64,000 nt of DNA from Devosia aurantiaca (lineage in GTDB: Bacteria > Pseudomonadota > Alphaproteobacteria > Rhizobiales > Devosiaceae): contig NZ_JAALFG010000004.1 of assembly GCF_011058215.1 (NCBI RefSeq), forward strand, positions 248,001 to 312,000. Direction: 5' to 3'. The position numbers were made by a program, and so were the translations under genes. The first letter of the stretch is position 1, and every line of letters starts with the position of its first letter. The notes beneath the pieces are model-generated. The model had not been told where the DNA came from. It searched no databases and was given only the letters and a program-made list of their open reading frames with translations. This document shows, piece by piece, positions 1-8,987 of this stretch.

Positions 1-1
1 T

Positions 2-79
2 GTCGGCATCGTCACTGCCTTTGTCGGCGCGCCGGTCTTCATCTGGATCGTGCAACGCTACCGGGGCAGGGACCTGTGA
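2..79 (+). CDS. Iron-siderophore ABC permease (FecCD family), C-terminal end only
   Basis: Only the last 25 codons lie in the window. They read VGIVTAFVGAPVFIWIVQ and then a basic tail, which is the usual end of a FecCD/BtuC-type permease: a GxxTAxxGAPxF turn followed by the last membrane helix. The TGA stop overlaps the GTG start of the next permease in a GTGA, so the two subunits are translationally coupled. They would form the membrane channel of a siderophore importer. The binding protein and ATPase must lie to the left. Confidence 0.8.
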   Translation, partial: VGIVTAFVGAPVFIWIVQRYRGRDL

Positions 80-1125
80 GCGTTATCCTGCCGATCGAAG
101 CAAACGAAGTCGCCGCCGTCGCCATCGTGCGGCGCCGCCAGTCTCTGCGGCGCAACCTCGTAACGGCGCTCCTGGCCATCCTCGTCATCGCCGCCTTCGC
201 CACGACCCTCATGGCCGGCAAATCCTTTGTCGGCCCGCTCGACGTGTGGCAAGTGCTTCTAGGCACCGATATGGGCGGCCTCAACTTCACCGTCGGCCAG
301 CTGCGCCTGCCTCGCGCCATCCTCTCCATCGTGGCCGGCCTGAGCTTCGGCCTTGGCGGCGTCGCGTCCCAGACGCTCCTGCGCAATCCGCTGGCAAGCC
401 CCGACATCATCGGCATCTCCAACAGCGCCAGTGCGGCAGCGGTGGTCGCGATCATCGTTCTCGGCCTTGAGGGCAGCGGCGTCGCGCTCTTTGCCGTGGT
501 CGCAAGCCTCGCCGTCGCGCTCTTTATCTTCCTCCTCTCCTTCCGTCGCGGCGGCTTCGGCGCCAGGCTGATCCTCACCGGCATTGGCGTCTCTGCCATC
601 TGCCAGTCGATCATCTACTATGTCCTTTCCCGCGCCCCGGTCTGGGATGCTGCCGAGGCGACGCGCTGGCTGGCCGGCAGCGTCAACGGCGCCGCCTGGC
701 CGCAGATCCTTCCTGCTTCCATTGTCCTGGTCGTCTGCGGCAGCGTGCTCTTCAACCGCGCTAATGCGCTTGAAACCATGCGCCTGGGCGAAGACACCGC
801 TGCCTCGCTCGGCGTACGCGTCAACCTCTCGCGCATCCTGATCCTCCTCTCGGCCGTCGCGCTGATCGCCTTCGCCACCGCGGCAGCCGGCCCCATCGCC
901 TTCGTGGCCTTCCTCTCGGGTCCCATCGCCACCCGCCTCGTCGGCCATTCCGGCTCGATGCTTTTGCCTTCAGCTCTGACCGGCGCTCTCCTCGTGCTGG
1001 TCTGTGACTTCGCCGGTCAGTATCTACTCGGCGCGCGCTTCCCGGTCGGCGTCGTCACCGGTGCCTTGGGCGCGCCATATCTGATCTATCTGATCGTCGT
1101 TTCGAACCGCGCTGAGAAGAGCTGA
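76..1125 (+). CDS. Iron-siderophore ABC transporter permease (FecCD family)
   Basis: This is a 349-residue inner-membrane permease that would pair with the preceding subunit to move ferric siderophore or a related chelate into the cytoplasm. Hydrophobic helices fill the protein. Family landmarks are RLPRAILSIVAGLSFGLGG (residues about 75-95), LLRNPLASPDIIGIS, which contacts the ATPase, GEDTAASLGV, and the AAGPIAFVAFLSGPIATR segment near residue 275. The GTG start at 76 overlaps the previous stop by four bases. No gene for an ATPase follows, so the operon ends here. The long reverse-strand frames over it are shadows. The exact siderophore cannot be told. Confidence 0.9.
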   Translation: MSVILPIEANEVAAVAIVRRRQSLRRNLVTALLAILVIAAFATTLMAGKSFVGPLDVWQVLLGTDMGGLNFTVGQLRLPRAILSIVAGLSFGLGGVASQTLLRNPLASPDIIGISNSASAAAVVAIIVLGLEGSGVALFAVVASLAVALFIFLLSFRRGGFGARLILTGIGVSAICQSIIYYVLSRAPVWDAAEATRWLAGSVNGAAWPQILPASIVLVVCGSVLFNRANALETMRLGEDTAASLGVRVNLSRILILLSAVALIAFATAAAGPIAFVAFLSGPIATRLVGHSGSMLLPSALTGALLVLVCDFAGQYLLGARFPVGVVTGALGAPYLIYLIVVSNRAEKS

Positions 1126-1224
1126 GCCTCCGCATCCGCCTTGTGCGCAAGGCACATCGCTGTTCCCGGCACGGCGTGCACATCTCCTGTGCGTTGACGA
1201 CAAGATGGTCACAAATCGGCAAGG

Positions 1225-1258
1225 CTTGACTTGCGGAGGGGGTAGGGCACCCTATTTA
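1225..1258 (+). promoter_or_regulatory. Possible heat-shock-type promoter of lon
   Basis: The gap before lon holds CTTGAC (1225-1230), CTTGCG (1230-1235) and CCTATTTA (1251-1258). CTTG-type -35 and CYTATNT-type -10 elements are typical of alphaproteobacterial RpoH promoters, and lon is usually heat induced. The spacing is 15 bases from CTTGCG and 20 from CTTGAC, neither exactly the usual 17, so this is tentative. Confidence 0.35.
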
Positions 1259-1350
1259 TTAACCGGAATCGACCAGCCTCGCATGATTGGCCGATCGTAA
1301 TACGGGCGCGCTTTCTTCCTTCCTCCGGCGCGCCCCGGAAAGGAAATGTG

Positions 1351-3775
1351 ATGTCGGAAGCTACTTCCCCGGCGAAACCAGCCGGGACCGGGTCTACCCG
1401 GTTCTCCCCCTGCGCGACATCGTCGTCTTCCCCGGCATGATCGTGCCGCTGTTCGTTGGCCGTGAAAAGTCGGTCAAGGCTCTGGAAGAGGTCATGCGCG
1501 ACGACAAGCACATTCTCGTCGTGACGCAGAAGAACGCGCAGGATGATGATCCGGCCCCGGATCAGATCTACCCCACGGGCACCATCGCCACCGTTTTGCA
1601 GCTGCTCAAGCTTCCGGACGGCACCGTCAAGGTGCTGGTCGAGGGCCTGCATCGTGCGACCATCGATAATTACCTGCAGACCGAAGACTATTTCGAGGCC
1701 GAAGCCTCCATCCTCCCCGAGCCTGCGGAAGACGCCACCGAAATCGAAGCGCTGGCCCGATCGGCCACCTCCGAGTTCGAGAATTACGTCAAGCTCAACA
1801 AGAAGATCTCTGCCGAGGTCGTCGCTGCCGTCGGACAGATCGAAAATTCGAGCAAGCTGGCCGATACCATTGCCAGCCACCTCGTCATCAAGATTCCCGA
1901 AAAGGAAGAGCTGCTCGAAACCGTCTCGGTCATCGAGCGCCTCCAGAAGGTCATTGGCCTCATGGAAGGCGAGATCGGCGTCCTGCAGGTCGAAAAGCGC
2001 ATCCGTTCCCGCGTCAAGCGGCAGATGGAAAAGACGCAGCGCGAGTACTACCTCAACGAGCAGATGAAGGCGATCCAGAAGGAACTGGGCGACGGCGAAG
2101 ACGGTGCCAACGAGATCACCGAGCTCGAAGAGCGCATCGCCAAGACCAAGCTTTCCAAGGAAGCGCGTGCCAAGGCCGACGGCGAGATCAAGAAGCTGAA
2201 GGCCATGAGCCCGATGTCCGCCGAGGCAACGGTGGTTCGCAACTATCTTGATACCCTGCTCGGGCTGCCCTGGGGCAAGAAGAGCAAGGTCAAGCGCGAC
2301 CTGCTGCTGGCCGAAAAGGTTCTCGATGCCGACCACTACGGTCTCGAAAAGGTCAAGGAACGCATTCTCGAATACCTGGCCGTGCAGGCCCGTACCGGCA
2401 CGCTCAAGGGTCCGATCCTCTGCCTCGTCGGTCCCCGGGTGTCGGCAAGACCTCGCTCGGCAAGTCCATCGCTAAGGCCACCGGTCGTGAATTCGTCCGC
2501 ATGGCCCTCGGCGGCGTGCGCGACGAAGCCGAAATCCGCGGCCACCGCCGCACCTATATCGGCTCCATGCCCGGCAAGATCATCCAGTCGCTGAAGAAGG
2601 TGGGCAAGAACAACCCGCTCTTCCTGCTCGACGAGATTGACAAGATGGGCCAGGACTTCCGCGGCGATCCCTCGTCGGCTTTGCTTGAAGTGCTCGATCC
2701 GGAACAGAACAACTCGTTCAACGATCACTACCTCGAGGTCGATTTCGACCTCAGCGACGTGATGTTCGTCACCACCTCGAACACGCTCAACATTCCGGGT
2801 CCGCTGATGGACCGCATGGAGATCATTCGTCTCTCGGGTTACACCGAGGAAGAAAAGCACGCGATCGCCAAGCAGCACCTGATCCCCGAAGCCGCTCGTG
2901 AAAATGGCGTGGCCCACGGCGAATTCGTGCTCAGCGACGAGATGCTGATGAAGGTCGTTCGTGGCTATACCCGCGAAGCCGGCGTCCGCAATCTCAAGCG
3001 TGAAATCTCCAAGCTGATGCGCAAGGCCGTGACCGACATCGTTCGGACCAAGGTCAAGTCCATCGAGATCACCGATGAAAAGCTCGCCGAATATCTCGGC
3101 CCGCAGGTGTTCAAGCATGGCGAGATCGAAGCCGAAGCCCAGGTCGGTCTCGTGACCGGTCTCGCCTGGACCTCGGTCGGTGGCGAAATCCTCACCATCG
3201 AAGGCGTGATGACGCCGGGCAAGGGCCGCATGTCGGTCACCGGCAACATCAAGGAAGTGATGAAGGAATCGCTGACCGCCGCCACGGCCTATGTGAAGTC
3301 CCGCTCGATCGACTTCGGCATCAAGCCGCCGCTGTTCGATACGCGTGACATCCACGTCCACCTGCCCGAAGGCGCCACCCCCAAGGATGGTCCGTCGGCC
3401 GGTATCGGCCTGGCGACGGCGATCGTCTCGGTGATGACCGGCATTCCGGTCCGCAACGATGTCGCCATGACCGGCGAAATCACGCTGCGGGGCAGGGTGC
3501 TGCCCATCGGCGGCCTCAAGGAAAAGCTGCTTGCCGCGCTTCGCGGTGGCATCAAGACCGTGCTGATCCCTGAGGAAAATGTGCGCGATCTCATCGAGAT
3601 CCCGGACATCGTCAAGGAAGGCATGGAGATCGTTCCAGTCTCGCGCATGGACCAGGTCATCGAGCGCGCCCTGGTGCGCAAGCCCGAGGCCATCGAATGG
3701 GATTACGATGCCCAGCCGGCGGTCCCCGCCAAGGTGGATCCGGTCGACGACGCCCCGCTCGGCGTCACCCACTAA
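1351..3775 (+). CDS. lon: ATP-dependent Lon protease (two frame breaks)
   Basis: This is the cytoplasmic AAA+ serine protease that degrades misfolded and short-lived proteins. The N-terminal LON domain begins at [16 protein letters not shown]. The Walker A motif GPPGVGKT is restored if one C is added to the run at 2433-2436. Walker B is [10 protein letters not shown], and the protease domain shows PKDGPSAG with the catalytic Ser and the Lys in KEKLLAA. The best start is ATG 1351 with AAGGAAA upstream. It reads [12 protein letters not shown] and then needs one extra G near 1381-1386 to enter the VYPV frame. An in-frame TTG at 1287 gives a longer but unlikely N-terminus. Corrected length is about 808 residues, normal for the family. 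Both breaks look like sequencing errors. Confidence 0.93.
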
Positions 3776-3780
3776 AGCAA

Positions 3781-3808
3781 ATGGCGGCCTCCGGGCCGCC
3801 ATTTTTGT
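3781..3808 (+). terminator. Rho-independent terminator of lon
   Basis: A perfect 9-bp stem (ATGGCGGCC at 3781-3789 with GGCCGCCAT at 3794-3802) closes a TCCG loop and runs into TTTTTGTTT. It starts five bases after the lon stop. It may also act weakly on the facing glycosyltransferase gene. Confidence 0.85.
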
Positions 3809-3838
3809 TTCTGCTCATCGGTGCGAAAAAGCGATCTT

Positions 3839-5128
3839 CTAGCCCGCTACGGGAAACCGCCGTGCCCCCGCCTGTGCCGCAGCCACGGTCGCCTCGATGA
3901 AATCGACGGCTGTCTCGATCCCCGTTTCTTCCGAGAGGGCCTTCCCCACGGACTTGGCATTGGCCGCCATCGCCGGATTGGTGGTGAGTTCGGTCAGCGC
4001 ATCGGCCAGCTTGTCCGCCGTCAGCGACCGTAACCGCACCGGCGCCGGCCCACAGCCGAGTGCACGCACACGCCGGCCCCAATAGCGCTGATCGTAGGCC
4101 TGCGGCACCGTAAAGGTCGGCTTGCCGGCGCGCAGCCCCGCAGCCGTGGTTCCCGCGCCGCCATGATGCACGACGGCGGACACCAGCTGAAACAGCTTGT
4201 CATGCGGCGCTTCGTCCACGGCAAAGACGTTGGCCGGCAGCTCATCTGTGTTGATGCCACCCCAGCCTCGCGACACGATCGCCCGCCCGCCCCAGCGCCG
4301 CAGCGCCTCGCGCAGAATCTCCGTATTGCGATCCGCCCCGAACGGCATCGAACCAAAACCGATATAGACCGGCGCTGGCCCCGCATCCAAAAACTGCTGC
4401 AACTCCGCGGATGGGGTCCAGCCCGAAATATCGTCGAGATACCAGAAGCCGGTGACCACCGCCGTCTGCGGCCAGTCACGCGGGCGCGGGGAGACGATGG
4501 AAGAAAAATTGTAAAGCGTCGGCAGGTTGTTGCCCAGGCTATCCTTGAACAGCCCACCGCGCTTGCGCGCGCTCAGCCCCATCAAGCCCTTGCGCAGCTT
4601 GTCGCGCGGCAGGTCGAAATAGGCCTGCTGGATGTTCATGGCGATATAGCTGAGCTTGTTGAACGTCGGCCCCAGGTCCGGCATTTCATAAGCGCTCACC
4701 GGAAATTCCCGCGTCGGGTTGAGCGGCTGCATCGCCGTCATGATCACTGGGATGTTCAGTGCCTCGGCGATGTCGATGCCAAAGCTGGTATTGATGTTGA
4801 CCACCATGGCATCGGCGCCCTGGGCCATGTCCCAGGCATTTTCCGCCGCCCGCATCACCAGCTCCTGACCGGAGCGCAGCAATTGCGGAAAGTGGTGAAA
4901 TTTCATCTTGCTGATCGCGTTGTCGAAACGCGATTCTTGCAGCCATTCCTGGATCTTGGTTCCCATGCTGTGGAACTCGATCCCATGCGCAGTGACGAGA
5001 CCTTCGAAGTCCGAATTGGTGCCCAGCACCACGTCATAGCCACGCTGCTTGAGCTCGATCGCGAGGGCCAGATACGGCCTGACATCGCCGGCGGTGCCGA
5101 TCGTTGCGATAGCGATGCGCTTACTCAT
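3839..5128 (-). CDS. GT1-family glycosyltransferase (UGT/sterol glucosyltransferase-like)
   Basis: This is a 429-residue cytoplasmic or membrane-associated GT-B enzyme that would transfer a sugar from a nucleotide sugar to a lipid or small molecule. The N-terminus MSKRIAIATIGTAGDVRPYL is the acceptor-side Rossmann start of macrolide and sterol glycosyltransferases. The C-terminal donor domain has VYIGFGSMPFG and the signature VHHGGAGTTAAGLRAGKP. The chosen start is the ATG at 5128, because the upstream in-frame residues do not resemble the family. It stands alone and faces lon. The acceptor is unknown; hopanoid, carotenoid or glycolipid are all possible. Confidence 0.82.
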   Translation of the reverse strand: MSKRIAIATIGTAGDVRPYLALAIELKQRGYDVVLGTNSDFEGLVTAHGIEFHSMGTKIQEWLQESRFDNAISKMKFHHFPQLLRSGQELVMRAAENAWDMAQGADAMVVNINTSFGIDIAEALNIPVIMTAMQPLNPTREFPVSAYEMPDLGPTFNKLSYIAMNIQQAYFDLPRDKLRKGLMGLSARKRGGLFKDSLGNNLPTLYNFSSIVSPRPRDWPQTAVVTGFWYLDDISGWTPSAELQQFLDAGPAPVYIGFGSMPFGADRNTEILREALRRWGGRAIVSRGWGGINTDELPANVFAVDEAPHDKLFQLVSAVVHHGGAGTTAAGLRAGKPTFTVPQAYDQRYWGRRVRALGCGPAPVRLRSLTADKLADALTELTTNPAMAANAKSVGKALSEETGIETAVDFIEATVAAAQAGARRFPVAG

Positions 5129-5277
5129 CCACCCACCTGGAAACACTCTGCGGCTCAGCCGGCATCGCCGATACATGTAAGGCTCGGTCGCCATTTACAA
5201 GGGCGCGCGAACACCCCTATAAAGCTCCAGCCGCGTTTGGACGTGGTACCAGAAAGCATTTCTTAAGGGCAAGAGAC

Positions 5278-5373
5278 ATGGCGTCTCCGTTCACCGTCGC
5301 ATTGGTTGGAGCATTGCTCGCCGGCGCATTGGTGGCAGCCCCTGCGGCTGCCGCAGCGGCAAACGCCCGATAG
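5278..5373 (+). CDS. Possible 31-residue hydrophobic small protein
   Basis: ATG at 5278, preceded by AAGGGC, opens a 31-codon frame of mostly Ala, Leu, Val and Gly ending in ANAR. It looks like a signal peptide or a single membrane helix with nothing after it. It lies in the 420-base gap between the divergent glycosyltransferase and aminotransferase genes. A GGCCACC/GGTGGCC hairpin follows at about 5384-5401. The coding call is weak, because Ala-rich frames arise by chance in this GC-rich DNA. Confidence 0.3.
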   Translation: MASPFTVALVGALLAGALVAAPAAAAAANAR

Positions 5374-5550
5374 CTCTTCCCGCATGGCCACCAGGTGGCC
5401 GGGAGGAGCCGAAAATGCTGATCCGCCCAGCTATACCGGGCGCTTAACCCGTTCAAAACCATAATTCCGCGATAATCGGCCCTCCATATGAGGCAGCGCC
5501 AGAGCGCGTCGCGGCTAGTCTGGTCCCCAGCTGGACCACCGAGGAATCAC
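5374..5550. other. Non-coding gap upstream of the aminotransferase
   Basis: This stretch contains a GGCCACC-AG-GTGGCC-type hairpin and, just before the ribosome-binding site, an inverted repeat TGGTCC (5521-5526) with GGACCA (5533-5538). Either could be a regulatory element of the aminotransferase. No clear promoter is visible. Confidence 0.3.
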
Positions 5551-6765
5551 ATGAGCGAAGTTTTCCATCGCATCCGCCGTCTTCCCCCATACGTCTTTGC
5601 CCATATCGATCCGCTCAAGGCCAAGGCGCGCGCCGATGGCGTCGACATCATCGATCTCGGCATGGGCAATCCGGACATGCCGACGCCCGATCACATCGTG
5701 GCCAAGCTGCAGGAAACGGTGAAGGATCCGCGCACCCACCGCTATTCGACGTCCCGCGGCATTCCTGGCCTCCGCAAGGCCCAGGCCAGCTATTATGGCC
5801 GCCGCTTTGGCGTGAAGCTCAATCCCGATACCCAGGTTGTCGCGACCCTTGGATCCAAGGAGGGATTCGCCAACATGGCCTCGGCTATCACCGCCCCCGG
5901 CGACGTGGTGCTGGTGCCGAACCCGACCTATCCCATTCATTCATTCGGCTTCATCATGAGCGGCGGCGTCGTCCGCTCCATGCCGGCCGATCCGAATGAA
6001 GACTTCATGCGCTCGCTCGATCGCGCCGTGCGCCACTCGATCCCCAAGCCGATCGCGCTGGTGCTGAACTACCCGGCCAACCCGACCGCCTACACGGCCG
6101 ATCTCGATTTCTACACCGAAGTCGTCAAATACTGCCGCGCCAACGACATCTTCATCCTCTCCGATCTCGCCTATTCCGAGATCTATTTCGATGAAGACGC
6201 CCCGCCGCCATCGGTGCTGCAGGTGCCCGGCGCCATCGACATTTCAGTCGAATTCACCTCGATGTCAAAGACCTATTCCATGCCTGGCTGGCGCGTCGGC
6301 TTCGCTGTCGGCAACGAGCGCCTGATCGCTGCGCTCGCCCGCGTCAAATCCTACCTGGATTACGGCGCCTTCACCCCCATCCAGGTCGCAGCCGTCGCTG
6401 CCCTCAACGGCTCCGATGACGTCATCTCGGAAGTCCGCAAGGTCTACAAGAACCGCCGCGACGTGCTGGTCGATAGCTTCGCCCGTTCCGGTTGGGACAT
6501 TCCCGTGCCCAAGGCCACCATGTTCGCCTGGGCGCCGATCCCGGCCCAGTTTGCCCATATGGGATCGCTCGAATTCGCCAAGCTCCTGATCCAGGAAACC
6601 GGCGTCGGCGTCGCACCCGGCGTCGGCTTCGGCGAGTATGGCGATCAATATATCCGCCTCGCTTTTGTCGAAAACGAACAGCGCATCCGCCAGGCGGCCC
6701 GCAACGTTAAGAAGCTGCTCGGCGGCAAGGGCGGGCAGGGCAATGTCGTCCCGCTGACCGCTTGA
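5551..6765 (+). CDS. PLP-dependent aminotransferase (LL-DAP aminotransferase / AlaC-like)
   Basis: This is a class I/II fold-type I aminotransferase of 404 residues. It begins MSEVFHRIRRLPPYVFAHID after a GAGGAA site; the longer frame from 5488 has no ribosome site. IIDLGMGNPDMPTPDHIV, LNYPANPTA and the PLP-lysine motif SMSKTYSMPGWRVGF are all present. The close family includes the glutamate-pyruvate transaminase AlaC and enzymes annotated as LL-diaminopimelate aminotransferase. In many Hyphomicrobiales this gene directly precedes hom, glpX and recJ, as it nearly does here. Amino-acid synthesis is the likely role; the exact substrate pair is not settled by sequence. Confidence 0.88.
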   Translation: MSEVFHRIRRLPPYVFAHIDPLKAKARADGVDIIDLGMGNPDMPTPDHIVAKLQETVKDPRTHRYSTSRGIPGLRKAQASYYGRRFGVKLNPDTQVVATLGSKEGFANMASAITAPGDVVLVPNPTYPIHSFGFIMSGGVVRSMPADPNEDFMRSLDRAVRHSIPKPIALVLNYPANPTAYTADLDFYTEVVKYCRANDIFILSDLAYSEIYFDEDAPPPSVLQVPGAIDISVEFTSMSKTYSMPGWRVGFAVGNERLIAALARVKSYLDYGAFTPIQVAAVAALNGSDDVISEVRKVYKNRRDVLVDSFARSGWDIPVPKATMFAWAPIPAQFAHMGSLEFAKLLIQETGVGVAPGVGFGEYGDQYIRLAFVENEQRIRQAARNVKKLLGGKGGQGNVVPLTA

Positions 6766-6827
6766 GCCACAACGCGATAATCCTGGGGGAGGCGGCGCAG
6801 CCGGCTCCCTCGCTCCTGAGCGGCGCC

Positions 6828-7943
6828 ATGCAGTGCGGCTATTTCGACCGCTTCGAATGCCGCTCCTGTACGCTGATGGGCGTGCCCTATGGCACCCAGA
6901 TCGAGGGCAAGCTGGACCATTCGCGCCAATTGCTGGCGGCTTGGCCCGATGCGCAATGGCTGCCGCCAATGCTCAGCAGCCCCGCCGCCTTCCGCAATCG
7001 CGCCAAGATGGTCGTCGGCGACACTGTGGAAAACCCGACCCTCGGCATTCTTGATGCAGCCCAACACGGCGTCGATCTTACCGGCTGCGGCATCCTCTCC
7101 CCAGACCTGCACGACGCCTTTGCGCCGATCAAGACCTTCATCACCCTGGCGCGCCTCACCCCATATGACGTGCCCACCCGCCGCGGCGAGCTTAAGCACG
7201 TCCTGCTGACCCTCTCCCCCGACGGCGACCTGATGCTGCGCTTCGTTTTGCGCTCAACAGAACCGCTCGGCCGCATCCGCAAGCATCTGCCGAGCCTCCT
7301 TGCGGCGCTGCCGCAGCTCGCGGTCGTAAGCGTCAACCTCTTGCCCGAACACAAGGCCGTCCTCGAAGGCGACGAGGAGATCATGCTCCATGGCGAAACC
7401 CTCGCCATGCGCCTCGGCAGCCACACGCTTCACCTCCGCCCCGCCAGCTTCTTCCAAACCAATACCGAGATCGCCGCCGCGCTTTACGCCCAGGCCCGCG
7501 AATGGATCGACGAAACCAGCGCGTATTCCGTCTGGGATCTCTATTGCGGCGTCGGCGGCTTCGCCCTCCACGTTGCCGCGCCCGGTCGTCAAGTCCATGG
7601 CGTGGAAATAAGCGCCGCCGCCATCGACTCGGCACGCCTCAGCGCAGCCGATGCCGGGCTCACCAACGTCACCTTCGCCGTCGGCGACGCCACGGCTCTT
7701 AACGCAGCCGAGCCGCCTGACGCCATCATCGTCAACCCGCCGCGCCGGGGCCTTGGCACCCAGCTATGCGCCACGCTCGAAGCCTCGGGCGTTCAAACCA
7801 TTGTCTATTCCAGCTGCAATGCCGCTACGCTGGCCCGCGACATCGCCGCCATGCCCAGTTATGTGCCCCAGCGCATCCGGCTTTTCGACATGTTCCCGCA
7901 GACCGACCACTACGAAGTCATGGTGTTGCTGACGCGGCCCTGA
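6828..7943 (+). CDS. rlmC: 23S rRNA (uracil-C5) methyltransferase RlmC-like
   Basis: This is a SAM- and iron-sulfur-dependent RNA m5U methyltransferase of the RumA/RumB family, 371 residues. The start at ATG 6828 gives MQCGYFDRFECRSC, with Cys at 3, 11 and 14 spaced as in RlmC and expected to hold the Fe-S cluster. DLYCGVGGF is the SAM site, NPPRRG follows, and SSCNAATLARD carries the catalytic Cys. A TTG at 6762, overlapping the aminotransferase stop, would add 22 residues without family similarity. RlmC (U747) fits better than RlmD because the TRAM domain is absent and the N-terminus is short. Confidence 0.85.
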   Translation: MQCGYFDRFECRSCTLMGVPYGTQIEGKLDHSRQLLAAWPDAQWLPPMLSSPAAFRNRAKMVVGDTVENPTLGILDAAQHGVDLTGCGILSPDLHDAFAPIKTFITLARLTPYDVPTRRGELKHVLLTLSPDGDLMLRFVLRSTEPLGRIRKHLPSLLAALPQLAVVSVNLLPEHKAVLEGDEEIMLHGETLAMRLGSHTLHLRPASFFQTNTEIAAALYAQAREWIDETSAYSVWDLYCGVGGFALHVAAPGRQVHGVEISAAAIDSARLSAADAGLTNVTFAVGDATALNAAEPPDAIIVNPPRRGLGTQLCATLEASGVQTIVYSSCNAATLARDIAAMPSYVPQRIRLFDMFPQTDHYEVMVLLTRP

Positions 7944-7952
7944 AAAATTACA

Positions 7953-7967
7953 TGACAACGAATATCA
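7953..7967. promoter_or_regulatory. Candidate iron-responsive operator (TGA-N9-TCA)
   Basis: TGA at 7953-7955 and TCA at 7965-7967 are separated by exactly nine bases, the form of the IRO box bound by RirA in rhizobia. It lies 40 bases before an iron-siderophore binding protein. A second site of the same form precedes the other siderophore operon at 16054. RirA itself is not in the window. Confidence 0.45.
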
Positions 7968-8007
7968 CCTTTCGTATGGAGAACCAATTCCACGCAAGAG
8001 GTGATCC

Positions 8008-8977
8008 ATGTCGATCCGCCATCTCGTCCTCGTCGCAGCGCTCGCCCTCGGTTTTGCCGGCACCGCCATCGCGCAAGACTTCCCCGTCACCATCCAGCAC
8101 GCCTATGGCGAGACCACGATCGACGCCAAGCCGCAACGGATCGTCACCTGGGGCTGGAGCAATGAGGACGTCGTCATCGCGCTGGGCGAAGTGCCAGTCG
8201 GCATGCCCTTCCAATCCTATGGCGGTGGAGACAATGGCATCCACGAATGGGTCGAGGAAGCCCTCGCAAAGATGGGGGCCGAGATCCCGACCATCCTCGA
8301 AGCCTCGGCCGAGCCGCCGATCGAACAGATCGCGTCACTCCAGCCCGACATCATCATCGCCGCCTATTCCGGCATCACCGAAGACCAATATGCGCTGCTC
8401 TCCGGCATCGCGCCGACCATCGCCTATATTGGCGCGCCCTGGTCGACCTCTTGGCAGGACCTGACGATCACCATCGGCGAGGCGCTTGGCCGCAAGACCG
8501 AAGCCGAGGCGCTGCTTGCCGACACCAATGCCTGGGTGGAAGCCGAGTTCGCCAAATATCCGGAGCTCAAGGACGTCACGTTTGCAAGCGCCAATGATTT
8601 TGATGGCGCCATGGCCGTCTATGCGCCGCTCGACGCCCGCATGAAGTTCCTGACCGATTTCGGCATGGTCATGGACCCAAGCGTCGCGGCGCTCTCGCCG
8701 GGGATGACGCCTTCTACTATCCCCTCAGCTACGAACTTTTTGACCAGCTCGAAGCCGATATCTTCATCACCTACCACGAAGAGCAGTCGGCGCTCGACGC
8801 CTGGCTCGCCACCCCGCAGGCCCAGACCTATCCCCCATCGTCAAGGGCGGTCTTGCGGCGCTGGTCGGCACCGAAAATGTCGCTGCGGTGTCTCCACCCA
8901 GCATTCTTTCGCTCCGCTGGGGACTGCCCCGCTACCTCGAAGTGCTGGGCATCGCCGCTCGCGCCGTCACCAAGTAA
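8008..8977 (+). CDS. Iron-siderophore ABC substrate-binding protein, copy 1 (two frame breaks)
   Basis: This is a periplasmic binding protein of the FecB/FhuD class, about 323 residues after correction. Residues 1-22 form a signal peptide ending AIAQ. Then come FPVTIQHAYGETTIDAKPQRIVTW and PDIIIAAYSGIT, typical of metal-chelate receptors. The frame breaks in the G run at 8700-8703 and again in the C run at 8832-8836; adding one base at each restores YYPLSYELFDQLEADIF and the C-terminus SLRWGLPRYLEVLG. It is followed ten bases later by a close paralogue. No permease or ATPase is adjacent, so it probably uses a transporter encoded elsewhere. Confidence 0.82.
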
Positions 8978-8987
8978 GGAAACCCAA

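Noticed and set aside
1126..1286. Riboswitch in front of lon
   Set aside because: No conserved aptamer elements were recognised; only a promoter-like CTTG/CCTATTTA pattern.
1209..3802. Long reverse-strand frames over lon (375 and 488 codons)
   Set aside because: They are mirror frames of the Lon coding sequence. They are rich in Asp, Gly and Arg without domains, and lon motifs are intact on the + strand.
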